A stretch of DNA of 64,000 nt from Tardiphaga sp. (GTDB lineage Bacteria > Pseudomonadota > Alphaproteobacteria > Rhizobiales > Xanthobacteraceae). The position numbers and the translations under genes are program-made. Under the pieces are notes generated by a model that searched no databases, was not told the DNA's origin, and was given only the letters and a program-made list of their open reading frames with translations. This document shows positions 34,595 to 42,458 of the stretch, piece after piece. Location: positions 1 to 64,000 of the forward strand of contig NZ_JAQGJT010000017.1 of NCBI RefSeq assembly GCF_028290495.1, read 5' to 3'. The first letter of the stretch is position 1; every line of letters starts with the position of its first letter.

Positions 34595-34615
34595 ATCCTT
34601 GTGCCCCGACCAGTT
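34595..34615 (+). repeat. attR core (21-bp direct repeat)
   Basis: Exact second copy of the tRNA-Pro 3' end (16602-16622). It marks the right boundary of the element; chromosome-like sequence follows. Confidence 0.93.
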
Positions 34616-34796
34616 ACCCCGTTGAATCTGCTCGAATTTCGCAAAGCGATTCTGACGCGATTCTGACAACCGGTTCTGACGCTGTTCACGGCCCACCGCG
34701 CCCCGTTTTCGGCTGCCTTGCCGCCGTGACAGGACAATCCACCACGCTCATCGGCTATAGTGATGCCGGACACCGTGAACCCTGGCGGAGGTTGGG

Positions 34797-35165
34797 ATGG
34801 ATGACGTGCGGGCCGCGCTTGAGCGCCACTGGGCTGCATCGGACGCCAATGATTTCGACGCCGAACACGAAATCTACCACGAGGACGCGGTGCTTCATTA
34901 TCCGCAGTCCGGCGAGCGCATCCGCGGTCGGCATAACATCCGGCAGAGCCGATTTGTTCAGCCGAACCGGAAACGTTTTGCCGTCCGGCGAATAATCGGC
35001 AGCGGCAATCTCTGGGTCACCGAATTTGTCCTGACCTATGACGGTAAACCATCCTACACGGTGAGCATCATGGAATTCCGCGAGGGTCTGGTGATCAACG
35101 AAACCCAGTACTTCGCCGATCCGTTTGCCCCTGCCCCCTCACGTGCGCATCTGGTCGAGCGTTAA
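34797..35165 (+). CDS. SnoaL/NTF2-like domain protein
   Basis: 122-aa single-domain protein with the NTF2-like cone pattern: L-E-R-H-W-A-A-S-D-A-N-D-F-D helix, Y-H-E-D-A-V-L-H-Y-P strand, G-R-x-N-I-R and a C-terminal strand pair ending Y-F-A-D-P-F. Such proteins are small-molecule isomerases, hydratases or of unknown role. Starts at ATG 34797 with a GGAGG region (GGCGGAGG) 7-10 bases upstream. First chromosomal gene after attR. Confidence 0.82.
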   Translation: MDDVRAALERHWAASDANDFDAEHEIYHEDAVLHYPQSGERIRGRHNIRQSRFVQPNRKRFAVRRIIGSGNLWVTEFVLTYDGKPSYTVSIMEFREGLVINETQYFADPFAPAPSRAHLVER

Positions 35166-35197
35166 GCCAAGGTTCGCATCGGCTGTGCTCGCCGTCC

Positions 35198-35674
35198 TCA
35201 GCGCTTGCCGAACAGCGGATGCACGATCTGGTCGCCCGGGGCGATGCCGTATTTCTTGGCGGTGCCTGCGATCACCTCCAGCACGCCCTTGGCGGGGCCG
35301 CCGGACGAGATAATGCGAAGCGATTGTGGCTCGGTGTTCTCGGCTATGCGCAGGATGCGACCGTCGGAGCCGATGAAGATCATGTCGAGCGACAGGAAGG
35401 TGTTCTTCATCCACATTGAGACCTGCTGTTCCGGGCTGAAGTCGAACAGCATGCCGCGGCCATCGGCCAGTTCCTTGCGGTACATCAGCCCGGTCTCGCG
35501 TTCCTTTTCGGTCTTGGCGATCTCCACCGAGAACATCTGCACGCCGGACCTGGTGACGATCTCCAGCGGCTGCACTTCGGCGGCCTGTGACGGGACGCCG
35601 ACGCACACCCATGTCAGCAGCGCGGCGATGGCCAACAGAGGGGCACGAAAGCGGGCAAAACGAAACAGGCTCAT
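35198..35674 (-). CDS. exported DUF192 protein
   Basis: ~158 aa. ATG 35674 gives a signal peptide (M-S-L-F-R-F-A-R-F-R then a hydrophobic stretch, cleavage at S-Q-A-A). A TTG six codons upstream is the alternative start. The DUF192 fold follows: V-E-I-A-K-T-E-K-E-R-E-T-G-L-M-Y-R, M-L-F-D-F, M-W-M-K-N-T-F-L-S-L-D-M-I-F-I and I-S-S-G-G-P-A-K-G-V-L-E-V. Function is unknown for the family; usual length. Confidence 0.9.
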   Translation of the reverse strand: MSLFRFARFRAPLLAIAALLTWVCVGVPSQAAEVQPLEIVTRSGVQMFSVEIAKTEKERETGLMYRKELADGRGMLFDFSPEQQVSMWMKNTFLSLDMIFIGSDGRILRIAENTEPQSLRIISSGGPAKGVLEVIAGTAKKYGIAPGDQIVHPLFGKR

Positions 35675-35803
35675 GGACGCGATCCGGGGCAAACCCGGAC
35701 GAGGCGCCGGGCGCGCGACCCTAGCCCGATGGCGGTGATAAATACCAGTCAGAGATGCGCACAGCCGCGTGATGGCGGCGGTTGGCGTTCAAATCGGTGC
35801 CAA

Positions 35804-36469
35804 TTAGTGCGACGACAATCCCGGCGCGCCGGCTTCCGGCTGGATCTCGGCGGCCATCATGCCCTTGGAGCCGGGCCCGAAACGCACCAGCACATACTGG
35901 CCGGGACGCAACTCGGTCATGCCGAAGCGGCGCAGCGTTTCCATGTGAACGAAGATGTCCGGCGTACCCTCGCCGCACGACAGGAAGCCGAAGCCGCGCA
36001 GCCTGTTGAACCACTTCACCTGCGCCCGTTCCAGACCGCTGGTCGGGGTGACGTTGACATGGGTACGCGCCGGCAGCATCTGCGCCGGATGGATGGCGGT
36101 CGACTCGTCCATCGAGACGATGCGGAATGCCTGATAGCCCTTGGAGCGCTGCACGCATTCGACAATCAGGCGCGCGCCTTCATAGGCGGTCTGATAGCCG
36201 TCGCGGCGCAGCACCGTGACATGCAGCAGCACGTCGGCCGCGCCATTGTCGGGGATGATGAAGCCGTAGCCCTTGGAAGCGTCGAACCATTTGATGACGC
36301 CGCTGATTTCGACGAGATCGGCCGCCGCACCGTCGCCCAGACCTGCGAAAGGGTCCAGCGTATGACGATCGTCGTTCGCGGTAAACTCCGTCGGTACAGA
36401 GCTCGATGAACCGGCGATGCTAGGCATCAGCCCCCCCGACCGCTTGGACTCAAATCCGTCCGACCCCAT
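35804..36469 (-). CDS. two-domain cold-shock protein
   Basis: Contains two cold-shock (OB-fold) domains in ~221 aa. Domain 1 is [13 protein letters not shown] with L-L-H-V-T-V-L; domain 2 is [13 protein letters not shown] with I-F-V-H-M-E-T-L. Both keep the RNP1/RNP2 aromatic residues, so single-stranded nucleic-acid binding is expected. Start is uncertain: ATG 36469 (M-G-S-D-G-F, GGGG upstream) or ATG 36427 (M-P-S-I-A-G, GGGGGG upstream). The ~45-residue N-terminus is low complexity. Confidence 0.88.
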   Translation of the reverse strand: MGSDGFESKRSGGLMPSIAGSSSSVPTEFTANDDRHTLDPFAGLGDGAAADLVEISGVIKWFDASKGYGFIIPDNGAADVLLHVTVLRRDGYQTAYEGARLIVECVQRSKGYQAFRIVSMDESTAIHPAQMLPARTHVNVTPTSGLERAQVKWFNRLRGFGFLSCGEGTPDIFVHMETLRRFGMTELRPGQYVLVRFGPGSKGMMAAEIQPEAGAPGLSSH

Positions 36470-36663
36470 GACCCCGGATCCCACAATCTTGTGCGGCTGC
36501 CTGTAAATGGCAGCGCCCCCCCGCGGACCCATCGATGACGATTCATGATGACGCGCCGCGAATCTCGCAGCTGAAGATAACACTGTCGCCTGCCCGGCAA
36601 AGACAAAAAATGAACACTAAATTAGCTATGAACAACCTTGCGCAGCGACGAATCAATCACGCA

Positions 36664-37425
36664 TCAGTTGCCGACGAACGGGCTCAGCGCCTCGCCGATA
36701 TCAAAGCGGATGACGAGATCGGCGTGCACGTCCTGCTCGGTAGGCTCGTTGTTGATGATCACGAGTCGGGCGCCAGCGCGTTTCGCCATAAGCGGAAATC
36801 CCGCCGCCGGCCACACCACCAGCGACGATCCGATCGCCAGGAACAGGTCGCATTGCCGCGACAGTTCGACGGCCATACGCATCTCCGCCTCCGGCATCGC
36901 CTGGCCGAACGAGATCGTCGCGGTCTTTATCGGCTCTTCGCATCGCGTGCAGTCCGGTGCCCGCTTGGTGTGGTCGAAATGATCCTTCACCCACACCAGA
37001 TCGTAGCGTTTCCCGCAACCGATGCAGCGCGCGTAAGTCGTATTGCCGTGCAGTTCGATGACGTCGTCCGCTTTGATACCAGAGGCCTGGTGCAGGTTGT
37101 CGATGTTCTGGGTGATGAGGCCGGGGATCTTGCCGGCCTTGTAGAGCGATGCCAGCGCGCGGTGGCCCCTCGTCGGCTTCGCGGCGGCGAAGGTCGCCTC
37201 CATGGCAAAGCGTCGCCGCCATGCCTCGTCGCGAGCGTCCTGGCTGGCGACGAATTCATCGAACGGGATCGGCTGGTTGCGCGTCCACAGGCCGCCGGGC
37301 GAGCGGAAGTCCGGAATGCCGCTCTCCGTCGAGATGCCGGCGCCGGTGAATGGCACGATGGCCGAGGCCTCGGCGATCATGTCGCCAAGCTGTTCGACAC
37401 CGCTGCGCAGATCTGTTGCTATCAT
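36664..37425 (-). CDS. cobB: NAD-dependent protein deacylase, Sir2 family
   Basis: Sirtuin of 253 aa that removes acyl groups from lysines using NAD+. Motifs: G-A-G-I-S-T-E-S-G-I-P-D-F-R-S near residue 28, T-Q-N-I-D-N-L-H near 104, catalytic His in E-L-H-G-N, two C-x-x-C pairs (C-I-G-C, C-T-R-C) for structural zinc, and G-S-S-L-V-V-W-P-A-A. Monocistronic. Confidence 0.95.
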   Translation of the reverse strand: MIATDLRSGVEQLGDMIAEASAIVPFTGAGISTESGIPDFRSPGGLWTRNQPIPFDEFVASQDARDEAWRRRFAMEATFAAAKPTRGHRALASLYKAGKIPGLITQNIDNLHQASGIKADDVIELHGNTTYARCIGCGKRYDLVWVKDHFDHTKRAPDCTRCEEPIKTATISFGQAMPEAEMRMAVELSRQCDLFLAIGSSLVVWPAAGFPLMAKRAGARLVIINNEPTEQDVHADLVIRFDIGEALSPFVGN

Positions 37426-37506
37426 CCGTCAGGTTCCGATGGCTGTTCGTGGCGACAATGCCCGAGATGGCCGGATGGCGCCATCATCAGTCCCGACGAT
37501 CCGCGC

Positions 37507-37743
37507 TCAGGCGGCGTGCGGCACGTCCTTGGTGGGCTCGTCCTTGCTGTCGTCCTTGAACTGCCTCGCCACCGGTGTCGCCTGCGACTTCTTCACAGCC
37601 CTGCCATATTGCGACAGTTTTTCCAGTTCGGCTTCAAGTTCGGCCTGCCGGGCGGCGACTTTCTCGGCCAGCTTGTCGGCGGCCTGATCACGCAAGGCCG
37701 CGAGTTCTTCAATGCTCAGCTGATCCAGATCGATCTTGGCCAT
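37507..37743 (-). CDS. H-NS family-like protein lacking a C-terminal DNA-binding motif
   Basis: 78 aa, ATG 37743 with GGGAGA 6 bases upstream. The N-terminal coiled coil (D-L-D-Q-L-S-I-E-E-L-A-A-L-R, then K-V-A-A-R-Q-A-E-L-E-A-E-L-E-K-L-S-Q-Y-G) matches the oligomerisation part of rhizobial H-NS-like proteins. The C-terminus is only K-K-S-Q-A...D-S-K-D-E-P-T-K-D, without the usual aromatic G-R-G-R-x-P-x-W hook. It could act as an antagonist of full-length H-NS proteins, or bind via the K/R stretch. Confidence 0.7.
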   Translation of the reverse strand: MAKIDLDQLSIEELAALRDQAADKLAEKVAARQAELEAELEKLSQYGRAVKKSQATPVARQFKDDSKDEPTKDVPHAA

Positions 37744-37882
37744 GATAGTCTCCCGTTTGTTTCGGGCTAGCGGCAAGCCGTTTGCGCCGCAACCAGACTG
37801 CCGCCGTTATCCACGCCAACCTGAATTCGATTGACGTCCCGGTGACATTTCGCTGAAATGCAGCGGCCTTGAGGTAACTAAC

Positions 37883-38302
37883 ATGACAACATGGATGGAA
37901 GAGCGCGACCGACTGGTCGCGCAGACACAGGCATTCGTGCAGCAGGTCGCCGCGGCGCATCCGAAGGAAACCGCGCGGCCAGAGATCGAGCAGATTTTGG
38001 TCGATAAGGTGGCGGTCACGGCGGCGGCTATCGACGCGCCAGCGCCACCCGCCCAGGCTGGCCCTGCCCCCGCAGCGCCGCTGACAGCCGTTGCCCAGCC
38101 CGTTGCGCCGACTGCCGTTTCTGCGGCACCCGCGCGCAGCTTGCCGCCGGTGGTCTCGGAGCGGGCGGAGATTTTGGAGCGGGTAGCGGCGTTCCGCGCC
38201 CGGCAGGCGCAGATGAATGAGGAGCGCGAGGCCTACTACGAAACCATCAAGGCAAAAATTCGCAGCGATCTGGGGAACGAAGCCGGGACCGGCCGGTTAT
38301 AG
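37883..38302 (+). CDS. Ala/Pro-rich protein with RV-AFR-Q-REAYY module
   Basis: 139 aa. N-terminal helix, then an Ala/Pro linker (about residues 48-90), then a C-terminal helix E-R-V-A-A-F-R-A-R-Q-A-Q-M-N-E-E-R-E-A-Y-Y. The same word recurs in the small protein at 39879-40052. ATG has GAGG 8 bases upstream. Function unknown; a terminator follows. Confidence 0.6.
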   Translation: MTTWMEERDRLVAQTQAFVQQVAAAHPKETARPEIEQILVDKVAVTAAAIDAPAPPAQAGPAPAAPLTAVAQPVAPTAVSAAPARSLPPVVSERAEILERVAAFRARQAQMNEEREAYYETIKAKIRSDLGNEAGTGRL

Positions 38303-38338
38303 AAACAGAGCAGTCTTCCCCCGATGCTCTATCTTCAG

Positions 38339-38374
38339 AAAGCCCCGTCCTCCCCCGGCGGGGCTTTCGCTTTT
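38339..38374 (+). terminator. Rho-independent terminator
   Basis: AAAGCCCCG / CGGGGCTTT stem (38339-38347, 38359-38367), 11-nt loop, then CGCTTTT. Ends the 37883-38302 transcript; it also faces the convergent DUF3606 gene. Confidence 0.8.
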
Positions 38375-38382
38375 AGGCGGGG

Positions 38383-38580
38383 TTATTTGCCGAGATGCCG
38401 GCGCACCGCAGCGACCGTCGGGCCGACCGCATCGATGGCGGAGGCCAGTTCCCTGGCGGACACGCTGAGGCGGTAAGCCCAGTAGTCGCGCTGGGTATCA
38501 TCTGCGGAATCGATCACCTGCGCCGGCTGTCCGCCGCGCGTCGGGGCCAGAACGGTGGAAACGGGCACCAGCACGATCAT
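38383..38580 (-). CDS. DUF3606 family protein
   Basis: 65 aa; the C-terminal half D-Y-W-A-Y-R-L-S-V-S-A-R-E-L-A-S-A-I-D-A followed by V-G-P-T-V-A-A-V-R-R-H-L is the DUF3606 pattern (Y/W-W-x-x-x-L-x-V-S ... V-G-x-x-V-x-x-V-R). The N-terminal 25 residues are atypical, so the start (ATG 38580) is uncertain. Function of the family is unknown. Confidence 0.65.
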   Translation of the reverse strand: MIVLVPVSTVLAPTRGGQPAQVIDSADDTQRDYWAYRLSVSARELASAIDAVGPTVAAVRRHLGK

Positions 38581-38668
38581 CGCCGCAGGATAGCAGCAGG
38601 CAGCCGACCGCCAAGCCAGCCATGAATCGATGCTTAATGGCAGATGTGCCGGATCGCTCGAAAACGCT

Positions 38669-38911
38669 CTAACGGATGACGTCGAGCGAGGCCTGGAAGG
38701 CGCCCATCGGAACGCACAGCTTCTTGCGGCGCAGGCCCCGGATCGCACCCGTCACCTTCAGCACGTGTCCAAAAGAGCATGAACCATCCTGCACCAAGGC
38801 GACCTCATAGGGCGCCAGCAGCAACGGCTCCGAAGTCCGTATCGCCTGCGCCGACGACGGCGTCGCCGCCATCATCAGCAATCCCGAAAAACCCAACACC
38901 ACGACACGCAT
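38669..38911 (-). CDS. small exported protein
   Basis: 80 aa with a signal peptide (hydrophobic V-L-G-F-S-G-L-L-M-M-A, cleavage after S-S-A-Q-A). The mature ~57 residues have two Cys (G-S-C-S-F-G; K-L-C-V-P) that may form a disulfide. Resembles small exported Bradyrhizobiaceae proteins without known function. Confidence 0.6.
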   Translation of the reverse strand: MRVVVLGFSGLLMMAATPSSAQAIRTSEPLLLAPYEVALVQDGSCSFGHVLKVTGAIRGLRRKKLCVPMGAFQASLDVIR

Positions 38912-39074
38912 TACAAATCCTCAACAGCCGTCAGCGCCTCAATACCGTCCCACTGGTTAAGGTTTCACGTCCCGGAATTTTTTGTTGATGCACTGCGTCA
39001 TCTTGAGCCGATGATCGTCCATCGGCAGGCAAATGCCAAAGCAAATTATGCGCCAGGGAGGCGCGAACTCAGCG

Positions 39075-39281
39075 TCAGAGCGTGAACTGCTTGTGTCCGC
39101 ATTCCTTGCAGACATAGTCGACCCGGGACACGCCCTTCGGTGCGGTAACCTTGTTCGGCGCGCCGCACTTGCCGCACACCGCCATGATACGGGTGTCGCC
39201 CTGCTTCACGACCAGCGCCTTGCGCTCCATCGTCTCGCGGATCAGCCTTTCGGCCTCTTCGCGCATCGCCTGCTTGTCCAT
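39075..39281 (-). CDS. zinc-ribbon protein
   Basis: 68 aa, ATG 39281 with AGGAAA 5 bases upstream. N-terminal helix (R-E-E-A-E-R-L-I-R-E-T-M-E-R-K) then a zinc ribbon with C-G-K-C-G and C-K-E-C-G-H. A small metal-binding protein, possibly nucleic-acid or partner binding. The open frame continues to 39500 but is not protein-like. Confidence 0.65.
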   Translation of the reverse strand: MDKQAMREEAERLIRETMERKALVVKQGDTRIMAVCGKCGAPNKVTAPKGVSRVDYVCKECGHKQFTL

Positions 39282-39599
39282 GCCGTTTCCTGCAGAGAAG
39301 ATGGGGGGCTGCCCCGATCCGTCGTCTATAGCCGATCGCGGAGGCCATTTCCAAACGCCTTCCCGCCATGTTCCGCCGAATTGCCTGACCTGTGCGACAT
39401 CGGCAACGCCAGCTCTTTTTAGCGCCGCGATACCGACTCCGAACCGCTCCATTTCGATGGCATCTGCACGGCAGCCGATAGACAAAACGGCTGACATCAA
39501 CTAGAACAAAATGAGAACAAATCTAACCGTCGTCACCCGCCTTTCCTCAGGTCTCAACGGGTTGGCGCGGCAGATTGCTCGCGAAAGAGGGAGAGAAAG

Positions 39600-39767
39600 A
39601 TGGATTTGCTGGCGCGTATTGAACTCTGGAAGAGCATCGACCCCGATCCGGAGTTTTGCCGTCGCGCCGAGCGCGAAATGCTGATGCTGTCCTCCTCCGA
39701 CGAGGACTGGATTGCCGCGCGGATGCGCGATTTCGAGGAGGCGCTGCAACTGGATTCCGTTGGCTAG
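39600..39767 (+). CDS. small acidic protein (55 aa)
   Basis: ATG 39600 follows GGGAGA with good spacing. The product (M-D-L-L-A-R-I-E-L-W-K-S-I-D-P-D...S-S-D-E-D-W-I-A-A-R-M-R-D-F) is amphipathic and acidic with balanced composition. No family recognised; supported by the ribosome site and codon-like composition only. Confidence 0.45.
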   Translation: MDLLARIELWKSIDPDPEFCRRAEREMLMLSSSDEDWIAARMRDFEEALQLDSVG

Positions 39768-39878
39768 GCGCATCGCATTTTGCCACCGGTGTTATCCACT
39801 GCGCGCCATCGTCCGATCAGATTGACGCCGCATTCGGCTTCAATGGTTACGCTCGAGAATCAATTCAAGGAATACGGC

Positions 39879-40052
39879 ATGAACGAAGACAGGATTTCGG
39901 CTGACAGAGCCGCAATCGAACTGCGCGTAACGGCGTTCCGGGAAACCCAGGCCCGATTCCAGCGCGAACGCGAAGACTATTACGACGAGACCATCGAGAA
40001 GGTCCGCGCCACCGACTGGAACGAATTCGTCAGCCCGCGATCTTCCGACTGA
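39879..40052 (+). CDS. small protein with RV-AFR-Q-REDYY module
   Basis: 57 aa, ATG 39879 with AAGGA 7 bases upstream. The body R-V-T-A-F-R-E-T-Q-A-R-F-Q-R-E-R-E-D-Y-Y is clearly related to the C-terminus of the 37883-38302 protein. It ends in a shared bidirectional terminator. Function unknown. Confidence 0.6.
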   Translation: MNEDRISADRAAIELRVTAFRETQARFQREREDYYDETIEKVRATDWNEFVSPRSSD

Positions 40053-40094
40053 GCATCCGCACGACGGTGCTCAACCCGCGATTACTTTCCGAAG

Positions 40095-40132
40095 AAAAAG
40101 GCCCGCAGCGAACGCTGCGGGCCTTTCGGTTT
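40095..40132. terminator. bidirectional Rho-independent terminator
   Basis: 14-bp perfect stem AAAGGCCCGCAGCG / CGCTGCGGGCCTTT with a 2-nt apex. T-rich on both strands (TTTCGGTTT on plus, CTTTTTC on minus). It lies exactly between the convergent genes ending at 40052 and 40139. Confidence 0.9.
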
Positions 40133-40138
40133 CCGGCC

Positions 40139-40438
40139 TTACCAATATCTGGACGGCCGATAATAACGCGGCCCGCCGTAGTAGGCATAGGGACCGGGGC
40201 CATAATCGTAGCCGTAATAGGCCGGACGGTAGTAGCGGCGTGGTGCGTAATACGGCCGGTAATAGCCATAGGGACCGTAAGCCCCATAGGCGCCGGCAGC
40301 GAGCGCGCCGGCCGCGAGGCCGAAGCCAATGCCGGGACCGCCCCACCCGCGACCGCGGGCTTCCGCGGGCGCCGTCACAGCGGTCGCGCCAAGCGTGGCC
40401 ACCGTCGCCACAATCAATGCTGTTTTCTTCAGGATCAT
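40139..40438 (-). CDS. small secreted Gly/Tyr/Pro-rich protein
   Basis: 99 aa: signal peptide (M-I-L-K-K-T-A-L-I-V-A-T, cleavage at A-E-A), a Gly-rich segment, then a repetitive Y-G/P-Y-Y-R-P tail from residue ~50 to the end. Same general design as the protein at 9651-9956 but not a close copy. Probably cell-envelope located; function unknown. Confidence 0.7.
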   Translation of the reverse strand: MILKKTALIVATVATLGATAVTAPAEARGRGWGGPGIGFGLAAGALAAGAYGAYGPYGYYRPYYAPRRYYRPAYYGYDYGPGPYAYYGGPRYYRPSRYW

Positions 40439-40682
40439 CGCGATCTCCTCTCGTCAATCCTCACGCAGATAACGCGCGCTATTTTTGATGGTTTCAGGGG
40501 GCGTCCAAATTTTAGGATCGGGTTCCAGTGCCGCGCTGTAAACGGCTGATTACGCCGCGTTTACGCAACGTTAGCCATGGGCCGCACCCACGCGGAACGC
40601 GCCGCTTCCGCCGCGATTGCCCTGCCGACGCATCCTGCGTCCGCGTCGTGAAGCGACGCAGCACGTAGCGTGGAGTACGGGC

Positions 40683-40931
40683 ATGATCCAACACATCGAG
40701 AAAATCGACGGCATCATCGACGAATTACTGGTGCAGCTCGGTCAGATGGTGATGCGGCTTTCGCATCCAAGCGTGACGCGAACCCGCGAGGAACGCGAGG
40801 CGCTGACGCGCTCGGTACGTCAGTATGCGCTCTGCGCCGCGAGCTCCAGGGATCCCCGCGTTCTCCGACTGGCGGAACAACTCGACGACACGCTCAAACC
40901 ACGGCTGCGGCTGGTGGCAAGCCGAAACTGA
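40683..40931 (+). CDS. small helical protein of unknown function
   Basis: 82 aa, ATG 40683 with GGAG ~8 bases upstream. Contains I-E-K-I-D-G-I-I-D-E-L-L-V-Q-L-G and an Arg/Glu-rich middle helix. Not recognised. Confidence 0.5.
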   Translation: MIQHIEKIDGIIDELLVQLGQMVMRLSHPSVTRTREEREALTRSVRQYALCAASSRDPRVLRLAEQLDDTLKPRLRLVASRN

Positions 40932-41164
40932 AGCGGCAGCCGGTTGCCTTGGAATGTAGACAAACGCGCGTCGGTTGACCCAGCGTGTCGCTTACCGATT
41001 GAAATCACAGGATTTTGTCGTTACCGATAATGACATTTAGTATTGATATTTGAATAAATTTCTTTGCAGCCGTTCGGCAAATGCCGCCACGCGAAACGCG
41101 GGCCTTCCCTGTGCGTAGCTGTGTTCAGGCCACGTTTTTTTAGGCCATGTATTGTCGAGCCAAA

Positions 41165-41428
41165 ATGCTCCCGACCCGCGACCAGCAGCTGGCGATCCAG
41201 GCAAGGCTCAACATGCTGTTGGGCGCCGAAATCTATGACGCCCTGTTTCTCGGGTTCGAGTGTGGCGTGATCTTCGAAGACATCGCCCATGTCTCCGTAC
41301 CAACCGAAGACGCCGCTGCTGCGATCGACGTGCAATATCCCTGGCAGGTCGCGATCGCCGTCGAGAGCATCATCAAGCTGCCCATCAAGTCCGTGCATAT
41401 CCTGCCGCGGAATTACCCGAACGTTTAG
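41165..41428 (+). CDS. protein of unknown function
   Basis: ~87 aa, starting M-L-P-T-R-D-Q-Q-L-A-I-Q-A-R-L. Mixed alpha/beta with F-E-C-G-V-I-F-E-D and A-I-D-V-Q-Y-P-W-Q-V. ATG 41165 lacks a strong ribosome site; a frame-sharing ATG at 41147 exists. Convergent with the next gene, 7 bp apart. Confidence 0.45.
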   Translation: MLPTRDQQLAIQARLNMLLGAEIYDALFLGFECGVIFEDIAHVSVPTEDAAAAIDVQYPWQVAIAVESIIKLPIKSVHILPRNYPNV

Positions 41429-41435
41429 CGCCAGC

Positions 41436-41621
41436 TTATTTGACGGGCGGCGGCGATCCCGCAGTACGCACCATCCGGTCGGCCTTTTGCAGCGCGTAGG
41501 TATTATCCGGCTGCTCGCGGGCAAAGAAGCTGATGAGCACGAAGGCTGCGCAAAACAGTCCGCCTACGATCATGACGCGCCGGTGGGTCTGCTTGTCGGC
41601 ATTATGAAACGAACTGGACAT
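41436..41621 (-). CDS. small single-pass membrane protein
   Basis: 61 aa, ATG 41621 with GAGG 6 bases upstream. One membrane helix (V-M-I-V-G-G-L-F-C-A-A-F-V-L-I-S-F-F) flanked by basic residues, then a polar tail. Unknown role. Confidence 0.55.
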   Translation of the reverse strand: MSSSFHNADKQTHRRVMIVGGLFCAAFVLISFFAREQPDNTYALQKADRMVRTAGSPPPVK

Positions 41622-41955
41622 GATGCACCTCGCCATAACGACACATACAGGTTGTGCGGGGGACGGCAATCAAACTCCGGTTTTAACCTAAGTTTTATAC
41701 GTTACTTGGCGCAGCGAATTTGAACGAAGCCATTTTCACTCGTTAACTTCAACGCCACGGGCGCGACCAGCCGCCGCCTGTCGCGAGCTTTCTGCCCCGC
41801 CGCACAAAGTTGCGGGCAGCCGTTGTGAATGAGTGCGGCGGACGGCGCGGCAGGTTCAAAACCCCTGTCCGAATCCTTCCCCGGTGTTCACAGCCGGTTT
41901 CAGTTGACGGCTAATCGCGGCGCCGATTCTATGTGGCTTGAAACGGAGCCTATCG

Positions 41956-42099
41956 ATGTCCAACCGCCACCTGCTGTACGAATTCATGACCGGCAAATCG
42001 CTCGCGGATTCGCCCCGCCGCGATCGCAACATCCAGGTCTTCATTCAACTCGGCATCGGCGCGATGGTGATACTGACGATCTGGCCGTTCTTTATCTGA
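41956..42099 (+). CDS. small single-pass membrane protein (47 aa)
   Basis: ATG 41956 with GGAG 8 bases upstream. Charged N-terminus (D-S-P-R-R-D-R-N), one C-terminal helix (I-Q-L-G-I-G-A-M-V-I-L-T-I-W-P-F). Plausible tail-anchored peptide; no family recognised. Confidence 0.45.
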   Translation: MSNRHLLYEFMTGKSLADSPRRDRNIQVFIQLGIGAMVILTIWPFFI

Positions 42100-42179
42100 C
42101 AGGCAGCGTCCTCCCGCCCCCCCCCCCTCAGATCGCCAGGCCTGTCCCGCTGGTGCGAGCACTGCGCCCAAGACAAAGC

Positions 42180-42371
42180 CTATTTTTTATCGTGATCGTG
42201 ATTGTCCTGGACCACCGGGGCGGTCTCGCTGGCATACTTTTCTGCCAGATCGAGCAATTCGCGGCGACGCTTCGGGTCGTTGATTCGCAAGTATGCCAAC
42301 ACCATCTGCAGCGCCTCTTCGTCAGACGCTCTTCCAAACCTCCACACAACAAACCTCGATAACGTTGGCAT
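42180..42371 (-). CDS. small helical protein
   Basis: 63 aa from ATG 42371: S-R-F-V-V-W-R-F-G-R-A-S-D-E-E-A-L-Q-M-V-L-A-Y-L then R-R-R-E-L-L-D-L-A-E-K-Y, ending in a His/Asp/Lys tail. Weak ribosome site. Not recognised. Confidence 0.45.
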   Translation of the reverse strand: MPTLSRFVVWRFGRASDEEALQMVLAYLRINDPKRRRELLDLAEKYASETAPVVQDNHDHDKK

Positions 42372-42458
42372 TTCAATTTCAAGCTCGGTACGGCTTGTTA
42401 CCGCACACATTTTACGCCTATTTTACGCTGATGCCGAAGATTGGTTCCGGAGGTCGTG

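Larger units (their letters stand above)
16602..34615. mobile_element. integrated HK97-type capsid element (prophage or satellite) in tRNA-Pro
   Basis: An element of about 18 kb lies between a 21-bp direct repeat. The left copy is the 3' end of tRNA-Pro; the right copy lies 114 bp beyond the integrase start codon. The left 11 kb is a dense plus-strand morphogenesis block with overlapping stops and starts: portal, tail assembly, protease, capsid, connectors, terminase, tape measure. The right 6 kb holds small accessory genes, a membrane protein and the tyrosine integrase. Recognisable major tail protein, tail-tip, fibre, holin, lysin, replication and repressor genes are absent. That leaves a degenerate siphophage, a capsid-forming satellite, or a GTA-like cluster that kept an integrase. 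Confidence 0.88.

Noticed and set aside
36664-37425. Sir2 protein as a defence effector
   Set aside because: It is a stand-alone sirtuin with complete zinc and NAD motifs in core-type context; no linked Argonaute, HerA or other defence gene.
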